From Peptoniphilus grossensis ph5 (lineage in GTDB: Bacteria > Bacillota > Clostridia > Tissierellales > Peptoniphilaceae), in contig NZ_HE978568.1 in NCBI RefSeq assembly GCF_000311825.1, positions 215,080-275,039 on the forward strand: DNA of 59,960 nt, in the 5' to 3' direction. The notes below the pieces were generated by a model, which saw only the letters and a program-made list of their open reading frames with translations, made no database searches and was not told the origin of the DNA. This document shows, in pieces, positions 26,192 to 34,703 of the stretch. The position numbers were made by a program, and so were the translations under genes. How positions within the stretch are numbered: position 1 is the first letter of the stretch; each line of letters begins with the position of its first letter.

Positions 26192-26220
26192 GGGGCTGTT
26201 GCAAAAGTCCCATAATAGAA

Positions 26221-26256
26221 AAAGACGAGGAAACATAAAAATCCTCGTCTTTTTTT
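26221..26256 (+). terminator. Terminator hairpin in the IS left end
   Basis: AAAGACGAGGA (26221-26231) pairs with TCCTCGTCTTT (26242-26252) followed by T residues. The same hairpin, with one change, is in copy 2 but is deleted in copy 3. Confidence 0.75.
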
Positions 26257-26270
26257 GATACAATGTATTT

Positions 26271-27830
26271 ATGAAAACTGTTAAAAATACATCATCATTA
26301 ACTAACTATACACTATTTAATGATACAATTCAACTAAGATAAAACTTTAATACAGAAATATATATTCAAAATGATGTTAAAATAAGGCTTGTAAAAAATA
26401 TAATTGAAAGGTTAAACTTAACGGAACTAAGAAAAGTCTATTCATCATTTGGAAGGAAAGCTGCTGTAAATCCAGTAACCATGCTAGAAATAATAATATA
26501 CTGCTATTCAGAAGGAATATTTACATCAAGAGAAATAGAAAAATCATGCAAGTATGATTTAAGAATAAGATACCTACTAGATGGAAGCAAAGCACCAGAC
26601 CGCTCTACCATTAACAGATTCAGACAAAAAATACTAGAGCTAACACCAGATATACTAAATCAAATGGTCCAAATACTGATAGAAGAAAATCAGATAGACC
26701 TATCAATTATCTATATAGATGGAACAAAGATAGAAGCCTATGCCAACAGATATAGTTTTGTATGGCGAGGAAGTATAGAAAAGTGGCAAGAAAAATTAAC
26801 AGAAAGAATAAAAGAAGAACTAGGATTAAGTAAAAGTCTAATTCCAGACCAAGTAATTCAAGCAGTAACAACAATCTTTAATCAATTGAGAAAATATTGC
26901 AAAGAGGAAAAAATAAAATTTGTTTACGGAAAATGAAAAAGAAAAACAAAAGAACAAAGGGACTATGAACTATTAAAAGATTGGAAAGAAAAACTAGAAA
27001 GCTACAAGAAACATCTAGAAATAATGGGAGACTACAGAAACTCCTACTCAAAAACAGACCATGACGCAACCTTCATTAGGATGAAAGAAGACCACATGAA
27101 AAATGGTCAACTAAAACCAACCTACAACATTCAGCTGGCAAGTGCATCAGGCTGCATCATAGGAGAAAACATATCCCACCACCCATCTGATATGTACACC
27201 CTAAAACCATTCTTGGGCAAATTACTAGAAAACTATGAAGGAAAACTAGAAAAAATAGTAGCAGATGCAGGATACGAAAGTGAAGAAAACTATGTATTCT
27301 TAGCAGAAAATAAATTAACATCATACATAAAACCATCAAACTATGAAAAGTCGAAAACACGAAAATATAAAAAAGAACAAGAATTTAGAGAAAGCTTAAA
27401 ATACGATGAAAGGCAAGACAAATACATATCACAAGAAGGAAAAGTCTTTGTAAGATGTAAAGATAGGTACGATACTAAGAAAAGTGGTTATGTTAGTATA
27501 ACAAAAGTCTACAGATGTTTCGACTGGAACAAAGAAGGACAAAAAACCAAGGGAATCTACATATCAGAAACATTTCAAAAATATAGAGAAGAATCCCTAA
27601 AAAACATAACATCCGATCAAGGATTAGAAGAAAGAATAAATAGATCAATTCAAGCCGAAGGAGCATTTTCCAAAATAAAGTCAGGCTTAAACTACAACAG
27701 ATTCCACCACAGAGGAAAAGAAAATATAATAAGTGAAATATGTCTCTTATCGATAGGGCTAAACCTAAATAAACTGGCATCAAAAATAGAAAATAAGAAC
27801 TTAGAAATCATAAAATACAAAGCTGCTTAA
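26271..27830 (+). pseudogene. IS1182-family transposase, two in-frame stops
   Basis: One continuous frame of 520 codons from ATG 26271 is broken by TAA at 26340 and TGA at 26934. Everything else stays in frame, so these are point nonsense changes. The N-terminal part has the helix-turn-helix region FTSREIEKSCKYDLRIRYLL and APDRSTINRFRQ; a first catalytic Asp is likely in IIYIDGTKIEAYANRY; VADAGYESEENY carries the second Asp; and EGAFSKIKSGLNYNRFHHRG contains the Glu region (the DDE triad by family analogy). It is non-functional as written. Confidence 0.88.
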
Positions 27831-27977
27831 GGAAAAAATATTCATAATAGCAAGCTTTATTAAGTGCACCCATTTTTATAGGGAACAGCATAAAATTATC
27901 TAGAAAATATTTTAAAAGCAAAAAATACAATGGCTAAACTTAAATACTTGATAAAAAAAAGATGTTGCAGAGTAGAA

Positions 27978-28874
27978 TCATCTATTCTGCAACATCACCT
28001 TATTTTTTTCTGTTCTTATTTTTATAATTTCAAGAATAAATAAAATTATTATTCCAATAAAAAATCCAAGAGGGCTAAAGGTCTCTAAGCTAAGAGGAAG
28101 ATTTCCACCTATAGTTGTTGGACCCATGACTATGGCATAGAGAGATCCAACCATCATACCTATGATGAGATAGATCATCTTGTCCCTGGTCCTCCTCATC
28201 CTATCTCTTATGACTCTAATGGACATAAAAATTCCAAATAAAATGCCAAGAGACATGACAAAAAGTGGCAGAGTTTTTTCAAAATTAAAGCGAAGGACTT
28301 CCCCAACAGCTTCAACTACAGGTATGTAAACTCCAGCTATTAGTAAAATAGATGAGCCAGATATGCCAGGTAGGACCATGACAGAAATTGCCAGAGCCCC
28401 TGCCAAGAATAAATAAAAGTACTCAAAGATGTTGGGCTCTATTAAATCAAAATTTCCAATGAGCCTGCTCTTGCCACGAAAATAAACTAAGAAGGCAACT
28501 ACAAGAATTCCAATAAAAATAAAATAAAAATCTTCTTTGTGCTTTTTTAAAATTTCCCTTTCGCTATTTATTACAAAGGGAAGAGACATAATAGTCAGTC
28601 CCAAAAAAACTGATGACATAAAATAAATTTCACTTTGAAATAATTCTGACAGGAAAAAAATACTCAAAAGGAGTCCAAAGACCCAGCCCAGACCAAGCTT
28701 TAGGAGATAAAAAAAGGCGGGCTTTCTCTTATTTTTCTCTCCCTCAAAAAAGAGGTGGAGAGCTTCTATAAATTTATCATAAAATCCAAGTATGAAAGCA
28801 ATAGTGCCGCCGCTCACTCCAGGAATGGAGTCGGCAAGAGCCATAATCATACCGTGAAAAATATCAATTAACAT
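27978..28874 (-). CDS. DUF368 membrane protein, probable undecaprenyl-phosphate translocase (PopT)
   Basis: The 298-residue polytopic membrane protein has the family signature ADSIPGVSGGTIAFILGFYD at residues 13-32 and a second GVSGSS-like repeat (LPGISGSSILLIAG) near residue 168. PopT/DUF368 proteins are reported to flip polyprenyl phosphate back across the membrane for cell-wall synthesis. GGAGG precedes the ATG. The last codons (VMLQNR and the stop) are encoded by the right end of the IS, so the native C-terminus was replaced by insertion; loss is probably only of a cytoplasmic tail. Confidence 0.88.
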   Translation of the reverse strand: MLIDIFHGMIMALADSIPGVSGGTIAFILGFYDKFIEALHLFFEGEKNKRKPAFFYLLKLGLGWVFGLLLSIFFLSELFQSEIYFMSSVFLGLTIMSLPFVINSEREILKKHKEDFYFIFIGILVVAFLVYFRGKSRLIGNFDLIEPNIFEYFYLFLAGALAISVMVLPGISGSSILLIAGVYIPVVEAVGEVLRFNFEKTLPLFVMSLGILFGIFMSIRVIRDRMRRTRDKMIYLIIGMMVGSLYAIVMGPTTIGGNLPLSLETFSPLGFFIGIIILFILEIIKIRTEKNKVMLQNR

Positions 28875-29071
28875 AATTCCTCCAGTCCTTTTATGATAAC
28901 ACTTAATTTTTAAAAATAATAAAATCCTGGAAAATTTTACAAATATTTAATAATTTTTATTATTAGTAAATTTTTTATATTTTGTGGCAATATGCTATAA
29001 TGAAATCAATTAAAATATATTTATATCTTCTAGAGAAAACTATTTAAGCTTAATTCCAAAAAGGAGGAAAA

Positions 29072-29221
29072 ATGAATTACAAAAAAATTATCGAGGACTT
29101 AGTTTGTGCAGCACTTGGCGTTATACTTGTAACTTGGACAAAGGATCCTTTTTTAAGTTTTTTTATCTTTTTAATCCTCATTGTCCTTTACAAATTAATT
29201 AGAGCTTATTTTTCTAAATAA
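29072..29221 (+). CDS. Small membrane protein, 49 residues
   Basis: AAAGGAGG lies just before the ATG, and a TATAAT box is upstream near 28994. The product has a short N-terminus, a hydrophobic stretch (DLVCAALGVILVTW), a break (TKDP) and a second hydrophobic stretch (FLSFFIFLILIVLYKL), then a basic end. That suggests one or two membrane helices. I know no family. A terminator follows directly. Confidence 0.6.
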   Translation: MNYKKIIEDLVCAALGVILVTWTKDPFLSFFIFLILIVLYKLIRAYFSK

Positions 29222-29243
29222 TCTAACTTTCTACATAAAAAAT

Positions 29244-29261
29244 CCACTACACAAGTAGTGG
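29244..29261. terminator. Bidirectional terminator hairpin
   Basis: CCACTAC and GTAGTGG with loop ACAA, flanked by A and T runs, between the small membrane gene (plus) and the convergent membrane gene (minus). Confidence 0.8.
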
Positions 29262-29275
29262 AAAATTTATATAAC

Positions 29276-29998
29276 TTATAGGACTTCTCTGTCTTCTCCT
29301 ATTTCATCATAAATGCCTTCGATACTATCTAAGTAAATATCAGAAAGTCTTGCAATATAGTTTGGTCCCACTATAACAGCCGCAATTGCTGCAACTATTA
29401 GGGCAATAAAGGATACTGTCAAAATCTCTGGCATAGACTTTGCAGGAATTATCATGACAAGTGCCACAATCGAAGAAATAATTGTAACCTTAAATATTTT
29501 TACGCCCATGACAAAAGTTTCAGAAAATAACTTAAAGCCTGCCTTTGTAATAAGTTTTAAGCAAGTAAAAAAGGGAAGGTCCCTATATCTCTCATCAGCC
29601 ATGACAAAATTTGAATAGGCAAAAATAAGTGAAAGAAATACTGTTACTAAAATAAATAAAAGTGAAGCTAATAAAATCCCTCTCATGCCAGCATCAGTTA
29701 ATACAGCCCCAGTTCCTGATGTTAGAGCTGAAAATAAAAGTGCAACAGAACTTATTAGACCAATTAAAATATTCATCAAGAAGACTTTTCCCGTAATTGT
29801 CTTTATTCCTCTAAAATATTCACTGAAGCTTCCTTCTCTATTGTACAAAAGTCCTCTACAGATTATGTAATTAATGATCCAAGCAAATATAGTTCCAATT
29901 ATAGCAAGATTTCCGTCATAAATTCTTTCAAAAACTCTCGCTATAATTCCACCTAAAATCATTAAAAGGATAACTGAACCGTAATTAAATTTTCTCAT
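29276..29998 (-). CDS. Polytopic membrane protein, paralogue A
   Basis: The 240-residue protein has about six hydrophobic segments and the conserved core YIICRGLLYNREGSFSEYFRGIKTITGK near residues 45-72, then FVMADERYRDLPFF near 130. It is a clear paralogue of the protein at 31504-32229, which shares these blocks. I do not recognise a named family; the general look is of a DUF975-like integral membrane protein. It is divergent from the DUF438 gene, with a shared upstream region. Confidence 0.7.
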   Translation of the reverse strand: MRKFNYGSVILLMILGGIIARVFERIYDGNLAIIGTIFAWIINYIICRGLLYNREGSFSEYFRGIKTITGKVFLMNILIGLISSVALLFSALTSGTGAVLTDAGMRGILLASLLFILVTVFLSLIFAYSNFVMADERYRDLPFFTCLKLITKAGFKLFSETFVMGVKIFKVTIISSIVALVMIIPAKSMPEILTVSFIALIVAAIAAVIVGPNYIARLSDIYLDSIEGIYDEIGEDREVL

Positions 29999-30115
29999 TG
30001 TGACCTCCTATCTATGTCTGTTTTTATTTTAACACAAAAGATATTTTTAAAAAACTTATTTATATTGGGCCTTGCTTTGGGTATATAAATAAAAAAATAA
30101 AATAAAGGAGGAAGT
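29999..30115. repeat. Duplicated divergent promoter region, copy A
   Basis: This 117-base region is closely similar to 32230-32347: both start with a GACCTCCTATCTATGTCTG block next to the minus-strand gene and end with an AATAAAGGAGGAAG ribosome-binding site for the plus-strand gene. The partner on the plus side differs in each case. Confidence 0.8.
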
Positions 30116-31462
30116 ATGAAAAATATAAGTATAAATGAACCTGTTGCAAGTCTTGTGGAAAAATATCCTGACTTGAAAAATATCTTAAAGGATATTGGTT
30201 TTAGTGAAATTACAAATCCCTTGGCACTTTCTAGTGTCGGAAAAATTGTTTCAATAAAAAAGGGAGCTGGAATGAAAAATATTGACCTCGACATAATTAG
30301 GGAAAAATTGCAGGAAGGGGGCTTTAATCTCATTGAAGACCAAGATCCTCAAGATAATCCTTCAGATGAAGGCAAGAGGCTTGAGCTTTTAAAGTCCTAT
30401 ATTGAAAGAGTTTCCAAGGGCGAGGACCTGGAGGCTGTTAGAAGTGACTTTGTTAAAAATTTTAAGGATGTTTCTTCAAAGGAAATTGTTGCGGCAGAAG
30501 AAAGCCTAATAAAAAGTGGTCTTCCCCTTGAAAAGGTTCAAAAACTTTGCGACATCCACTCTGCCCTCTTCCACGAAAGCAATATTATAGACGAGAGCCA
30601 AAAGGACCTTGAAAAAATCCCTGGCCATCCCCTAAATATTTTAAGCCTAGAAAATAAAAAAATTAAGTCCTTGGCTGATGGGGTTAAGGAAGGTGAAGAC
30701 AAGCTAAAAAAGATAAGTGACCTTTTAAAAATAAATTCTCACTATGGAAAAAAGGCTGGACTCATCTACCCTCTTTTGAAGACAAAGTACAAGATAAGTG
30801 GTCCAAGTGATGTAATGTGGGCTGTTGATGACGAGATAAGAAGGGACCTATCAAAGATTATTAAGGCAAATTCTTATAACCAAGAGGACCTCAATAAAAT
30901 TTTAGACAGGGTTTATGAAATGATTTATAAGGAAGAAAGTATCCTATTCCCACTTTTAAAGGAAAACTTCACAGAGGAAGAGTGGAATAAAATCTATGGT
31001 GACCTTGGGGAGTATGGACTAGACCTAGTGGGTGAGCTTCCTCTTTGGAAGGACTACAAGCCTAAAGAAATTTCCCCAAAAGAAAAAATTTCTTCTGGAA
31101 GCCTAGACTTTGAAACTGGAAGTTTAAAGCTAAATGAGGCCATGCAAATCCTAAGGACCCTTGATGCCGAGCTTACCTTTATAGATAAGGATGACTTGGT
31201 TAGATTTTATTCTGAGGGGGAAGACAAGATTTTCCCTAGACCTAAGTCCTGTTTAAATAGGGATGTAACTTCTTGCCACCCTCCAAAGGTTGTGCCAATG
31301 GTTAAGTCCTTGCTTGATGATTTTAAAAACAAGAGGAAGGACCGTCTGGTGGTGTGCAGGAATATTAAGGGTAAGAAAATTCTTGTTAAGTATCTTGCAG
31401 TCTATGAGGATGGGGAATATATAGGCACCCTAGAAACAGTTGAAGACATAAGCCAATACTAA
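30116..31462 (+). CDS. DUF438 protein with DUF1858, hemerythrin-like and PAS domains
   Basis: The 448-residue protein shows, in order: a DUF1858 domain (residues 1-75, EPVASLVEKYPDLKNILKDIGF), a DUF438 domain (about 90-165, LKSYIERVSKGEDLEAVRSDFVK), a hemerythrin-like helical region (about 175-300, with His in HPLNIL and INSHYGKKAGLIYPLL), and a C-terminal PAS domain (about 345-448, LTFIDKDDLVRFYSEG). Such proteins are proposed to sense oxygen, NO or redox in anaerobes. The ribosome-binding site is AAAGGAGG. It is divergent from membrane paralogue A. Confidence 0.88.
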   Translation: MKNISINEPVASLVEKYPDLKNILKDIGFSEITNPLALSSVGKIVSIKKGAGMKNIDLDIIREKLQEGGFNLIEDQDPQDNPSDEGKRLELLKSYIERVSKGEDLEAVRSDFVKNFKDVSSKEIVAAEESLIKSGLPLEKVQKLCDIHSALFHESNIIDESQKDLEKIPGHPLNILSLENKKIKSLADGVKEGEDKLKKISDLLKINSHYGKKAGLIYPLLKTKYKISGPSDVMWAVDDEIRRDLSKIIKANSYNQEDLNKILDRVYEMIYKEESILFPLLKENFTEEEWNKIYGDLGEYGLDLVGELPLWKDYKPKEISPKEKISSGSLDFETGSLKLNEAMQILRTLDAELTFIDKDDLVRFYSEGEDKIFPRPKSCLNRDVTSCHPPKVVPMVKSLLDDFKNKRKDRLVVCRNIKGKKILVKYLAVYEDGEYIGTLETVEDISQY

Positions 31463-31473
31463 AGAGATTAAAA

Positions 31474-31500
31474 AAAAGCCACTATGAAAGTGACTTTTTA
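31474..31500. terminator. Bidirectional terminator
   Basis: An AAAAAGcCACT/AGTGaCTTTTT stem between the convergent DUF438 and membrane paralogue B genes. Confidence 0.7.
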
Positions 31501-31503
31501 TTT

Positions 31504-32229
31504 TTATAAATCTTCTTCAACGGTATTGGAATAAATCCTCTCATTGTTTTCTTCATAAATATCAGCTAGGCTTGCACGAAATCTTGGTGTTAAGAGGAAA
31601 AAGGCGATAGCAGCAATTCCACCAAATATAAATGTAAAAATAAGTGCTGCTGGACTTTTAAGAGATAAAATTCCTGTGACAAGGGCTATGGCTCCTGTCA
31701 GCAAGGAAATCTTATAGACTCTCACTCCTGCCATAAAACTTTCCTTAAATAATTTTAAACCTGTCCTTAAAATGAGCATAAAAGTGTCAAAAAATGGAAG
31801 GTCCCTGTATCTCTCATCTGCCATAAAAAAGTTCACATAGGCAAAAAGAAGAGATAAAAGAATTGTTATTAGTATAATTAAAACTATTGCGATTATAAGA
31901 ACTCTTGTATTATTTATTGCAAAAGGCGTAAATAAAAATCCTGCTCCTGATATAAGTAGGGCAAACATAAGTAAGATGACAGTTATAACTCCCACTAAGA
32001 TGTTCATTAAAAATGCCTTGCCTGTAATAGTTTTTATTCCCATAAAATATTCAGAAAAACTTCCCTCTCTCGTGTAAAGAAGTCCCCTGCAAATTATGTA
32101 GTCAGAAATAAAAGTGACAAAGCCTCCAAGAATTGACAAGTTGCCGTCAAAAATATTTTGCAAGATTCCAACAATTATTGCATTGGCTATAAGTATTAAG
32201 ATAATAGAGCCGTAATTGTACTTTCTCAT
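31504..32229 (-). CDS. Polytopic membrane protein, paralogue B
   Basis: The 241-residue protein is a paralogue of the one at 29276-29998: the same MRK-NYGSI start, YIICRGLLYTREGSFSEYF and NFFMADERYRDLPFF blocks and the same length. Its upstream region is also copied. The function is unknown. It is divergent from the YvlD-type gene. Confidence 0.7.
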   Translation of the reverse strand: MRKYNYGSIILILIANAIIVGILQNIFDGNLSILGGFVTFISDYIICRGLLYTREGSFSEYFMGIKTITGKAFLMNILVGVITVILLMFALLISGAGFLFTPFAINNTRVLIIAIVLIILITILLSLLFAYVNFFMADERYRDLPFFDTFMLILRTGLKLFKESFMAGVRVYKISLLTGAIALVTGILSLKSPAALIFTFIFGGIAAIAFFLLTPRFRASLADIYEENNERIYSNTVEEDL

Positions 32230-32347
32230 AATGACCTCCTATCTATGTCTGTTTTTATTTTATCACAAAATATATTTATAAAAAACTTATTTATATTAAG
32301 TAGAATTTTGGGTATATAATAAAGGAAATATAATAAAGGAGGAAGAC
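32230..32347. repeat. Duplicated divergent promoter region, copy B
   Basis: Matches 29999-30115 (copy A) over nearly its whole length; it serves membrane paralogue B and the YvlD-type gene. Confidence 0.8.
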
Positions 32348-32698
32348 ATGAAGAAAATATTAGGAGCTCTAGTGGCAAACTTTTTGTCCTTTTACATATT
32401 AGACATGATATTTGAAAATATTTATTTCTCAAAACCAAGTGCCTTTATAGCAATGGCAATAATTTTCTCACTAGTTAACCTTACAATAAAACCAATACTA
32501 AAAGTTTTATCCCTTCCAATAACAATAGTAACCCTTGGACTATTTTCCTTGGTTATTAACGCAGTGGTCCTTGAAATTGCCTTTAACCTTGTGAGGTCTG
32601 CATCTATTGGAAGCTTTGGCACAGCCTTTTGGGCAAGTATAGTTTTGAGTTTTATTAATAGCACTATAAGAGAAATAATGAGTAAAAACTTTAAGTAA
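32348..32698 (+). CDS. Small membrane protein of phage-holin family 4 (YvlD type)
   Basis: The 116-residue protein has four hydrophobic segments and family blocks NLTIKPILKVLSLPITIVTLGLF and SFINSTIREIM. This group (Pfam phage_holin_4_2) is chromosomal and not phage-linked despite its name; YvlD takes part in envelope stress responses in bacilli. AAAGGAGGAAG precedes the ATG. Confidence 0.88.
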   Translation: MKKILGALVANFLSFYILDMIFENIYFSKPSAFIAMAIIFSLVNLTIKPILKVLSLPITIVTLGLFSLVINAVVLEIAFNLVRSASIGSFGTAFWASIVLSFINSTIREIMSKNFK

Positions 32699-32716
32699 AA
32701 TTTCATAAAGAAAAAA

Positions 32717-32745
32717 TGCCGCAGTTATGAAAAGTCACTGCGGCA
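32717..32745. terminator. Bidirectional terminator
   Basis: TGCCGCAGT and ACTGCGGCA form a GC-rich stem with A and T runs on either side, between convergent genes. Confidence 0.85.
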
Positions 32746-32752
32746 CTTTTAA

Positions 32753-33058
32753 TTAACGGTATTTTAAAACTTCTGTAGCAAGCTCAAGCATTTCAATGGC
32801 AACATTGAAGTTTTCGCCAAAAAGATCAAAGACAGCATCTTCAGAAAGAACTCCACAAGGAAGGTCCTCTGGAATTTCGCCCCTGTCATATCTTTCCAAG
32901 TCTTCAAAATAAGTTTCAGAAGAATAATAATCGCTGAGCTTTTTGTATTCCTCTTGATGAGCCTCAAATCTTTCAATGGCAGCTCTCAAATTCTCAATTA
33001 CATCATTGTGGTCATTTAAAATCTTTTCCATTTCACTAATTCTTTTAATAGGATCCAT
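32753..33058 (-). CDS. DUF4298-type small protein
   Basis: A 101-residue soluble protein with a long N-terminal coiled-coil (RISEMEKILNDHNDVIENLRAAIERF) and the block YFEDLERYDRGEIPEDLPCGVLSEDAVFDL, which fits DUF4298. The function is unknown. The ATG at 33058 with ATAAGGAGG upstream is preferred to the upstream start at 33121. Confidence 0.78.
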   Translation of the reverse strand: MDPIKRISEMEKILNDHNDVIENLRAAIERFEAHQEEYKKLSDYYSSETYFEDLERYDRGEIPEDLPCGVLSEDAVFDLFGENFNVAIEMLELATEVLKYR

Positions 33059-33129
33059 AATATCCTCCTTATAATTAATTACATAAATCTTTATACCCTT
33101 ATTATAAAAAATAAATTGCAAAAGAAAAA

Positions 33130-33149
33130 GATAGGACTTTCATCCTATC
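33130..33149 (-). terminator. Terminator of the fumarase/tartrate dehydratase operon
   Basis: On the minus strand GATAGGA and TCCTATC arms are followed by TTTTTCTTT. Confidence 0.75.
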
Positions 33150-33188
33150 TCTTATGAGGTTTGGTTTTTCGATTCTATCTAATCTAAC

Positions 33189-33797
33189 TTATTTTATATA
33201 GTGAACATGGTCAATAATATCTTTGTAAACTTCCTCTTTTCTCTCGTTATAAATAACTTTGTTTTGCTCAAAAATATTATTACCCTGGCTATCAATGGAT
33301 ACAATTAGGGGACCGAATTCCTCTACATCACATACCCATAGAGTCTCTGGCATTCCCAAGTCTTTCCACTGTGCATCTACTATTTTATTAACTCTTGTAG
33401 CTGCCCAAACTGCATTGCCTGCAGGTATTACTACATGAATGGCTTTATTTTTTTTGCAACCACGAGCAGTTCCTTCGCCCATGCCACCCTTGCCAATTAT
33501 GACTCTTACTCCAGTTTTGTCGATAAACTCTTCTTCGAATTTTTCCATTCTCATTGAAGTAGTTGGTCCAACAGAAATCATTTCATAGTTTCCATCTTTT
33601 TCTGAAATAATAGGTCCTGCGTGTAGTATTGCCTTGTCTTTAACATCTACAGGAAGTTCTAGTCCCTCTTCTATTACTCTTCTGTGAGCAACATCACGAC
33701 AAGTTACCATTCTTCCTGAAAGATAAATTATATCTCCAACCTTTAAATCCTTTATATCTTCAGCTGATATAGGTGTTGTTAAAATTTTTTTACTCAT
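33189..33797 (-). CDS. Class I fumarate hydratase / L(+)-tartrate dehydratase, beta subunit
   Basis: The 202-residue C-terminal-type subunit of an Fe-S hydro-lyase: [48 protein letters not shown], and [19 protein letters not shown]. With the alpha subunit it dehydrates malate to fumarate (reversibly) or tartrate to oxaloacetate. The length fits both TtdB and archaeal/clostridial FumB-type subunits, so the substrate is open. Overlaps the alpha gene by 4 bases. Confidence 0.9.
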   Translation of the reverse strand: MSKKILTTPISAEDIKDLKVGDIIYLSGRMVTCRDVAHRRVIEEGLELPVDVKDKAILHAGPIISEKDGNYEMISVGPTTSMRMEKFEEEFIDKTGVRVIIGKGGMGEGTARGCKKNKAIHVVIPAGNAVWAATRVNKIVDAQWKDLGMPETLWVCDVEEFGPLIVSIDSQGNNIFEQNKVIYNERKEEVYKDIIDHVHYIK

Positions 33798-34690
33798 AAT
33801 TCTATCCCCTCATGACTTAGTATTTCATAATTCATTTCTTCATCAAGTACAATTAAGCCCCTTCTGTGAGACCAACATCCAACATTAAGTGCAACAGAAA
33901 GCACGCTTGGATGCCTTGCAGTGTTTACAATATTAACACCCATTACAGAATTTTCTCCTCCAAAACCTTGAGGTCCAATTCCAATTTTATTTATGCCATC
34001 TTCAAGTCTCTTTTCTAGGTCTCTAGCTCTCTCATCTTCGCTGTGGTCTCCAACCTTTTTCATGAGAGCAAGTTTTGAATTCATGGCTGCAGTTTCAATA
34101 GATGTTCCTATTCCAACTCCAACTAAAAGTGGTGGACAAGCATTAAGTCCATAGGAAGTCATTCTGTCTAGGATGAATTTTACAACAGCTTCGTAGCCTT
34201 CGCCTGGCATAAGGGTTACACCTGCACCAGGAAGTGAGCAACCGCCACCTGCCATGTAAGTGTAAATCTTGGCTGATGAGCCAGGGACAATTTTTGTAAA
34301 TACTGTTGGAGTTCCCTTGCCAATATTTTTTCCTGTATTATATTCTTCAAAAGTTTCAACGCTATTGTGTCTAAGAGGAGTTTCCATAGTCGCCTTATAA
34401 GTAGCCTCTCTTAAAAGTTCTTCTAAGTTAGCTTTAAAGGGGAAGTCTTCTCCCACTTCACAGAAAAATTGTAGGACTCCTGTGTCTTGACAGGAAGGTC
34501 TCTTCATTTCCCATGCAAGCTCTTGATTCTTTTTCATAGTTTCATAAATTGTCTTTGCCATAGGATTTGTCTCTTTTTCTGAAAGTTCCTTTAATTTGTC
34601 CTCAACATCCTTGGGAAGCTTCATACTAACTACACCAACAAAGGCTGCCATCTCGTCAATAAATTTTTTTTCTAAATTTTCTCTCTTCAT
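33794..34690 (-). CDS. Class I fumarate hydratase / L(+)-tartrate dehydratase, alpha subunit
   Basis: The 298-residue subunit carries the 4Fe-4S cysteines: [16 protein letters not shown] and LNVGCWSH, matching the class I hydro-lyase alpha subunit. PCLLVG-like [13 protein letters not shown] is also conserved. Its length is near TtdA (about 300). It lies downstream of a dicarboxylate transporter gene (13 bases apart), suggesting uptake and dehydration of tartrate, malate or fumarate. Confidence 0.9.
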   Translation of the reverse strand: MKRENLEKKFIDEMAAFVGVVSMKLPKDVEDKLKELSEKETNPMAKTIYETMKKNQELAWEMKRPSCQDTGVLQFFCEVGEDFPFKANLEELLREATYKATMETPLRHNSVETFEEYNTGKNIGKGTPTVFTKIVPGSSAKIYTYMAGGGCSLPGAGVTLMPGEGYEAVVKFILDRMTSYGLNACPPLLVGVGIGTSIETAAMNSKLALMKKVGDHSEDERARDLEKRLEDGINKIGIGPQGFGGENSVMGVNIVNTARHPSVLSVALNVGCWSHRRGLIVLDEEMNYEILSHEGIEL

Positions 34691-34703
34691 TTTTTACTCC
34701 TTT

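Larger units (their letters stand above)
26192..27999 (+). mobile_element. IS1182-type insertion sequence, full-length but defective (copy 1)
   Basis: About 1.8 kb. The left end begins GGGGCTGTTGCAAAA and the right end, read inward, GGTGATGTTGCAGAA; these are imperfect inverted repeats. The right end contains a 16-bp stem (GATGTTGCAGA ... with loop ATCA) and the left end a terminator-type hairpin, so the element blocks transcription from both sides. The transposase is interrupted by two stops. Two shorter copies in the same orientation lie at 47377 and 56658. I could not identify a target-site duplication. Confidence 0.85.

Noticed and set aside
26271-27830. Recoding of the TAA or TGA codon in the transposase (stop read-through)
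   Set aside because: Two different stop codons interrupt the frame, other genes use both as normal stops, and the other copies are decayed. Simple nonsense mutations explain it.
26192-27999. Target-site duplication of IS copy 1
   Set aside because: Flanks are AT-rich and similar by composition only; I could not define a convincing direct repeat at the borders.
32348-32698. Prophage holin
   Set aside because: The family name includes holin, but there are no other phage genes around; YvlD-type proteins are normal chromosomal genes.
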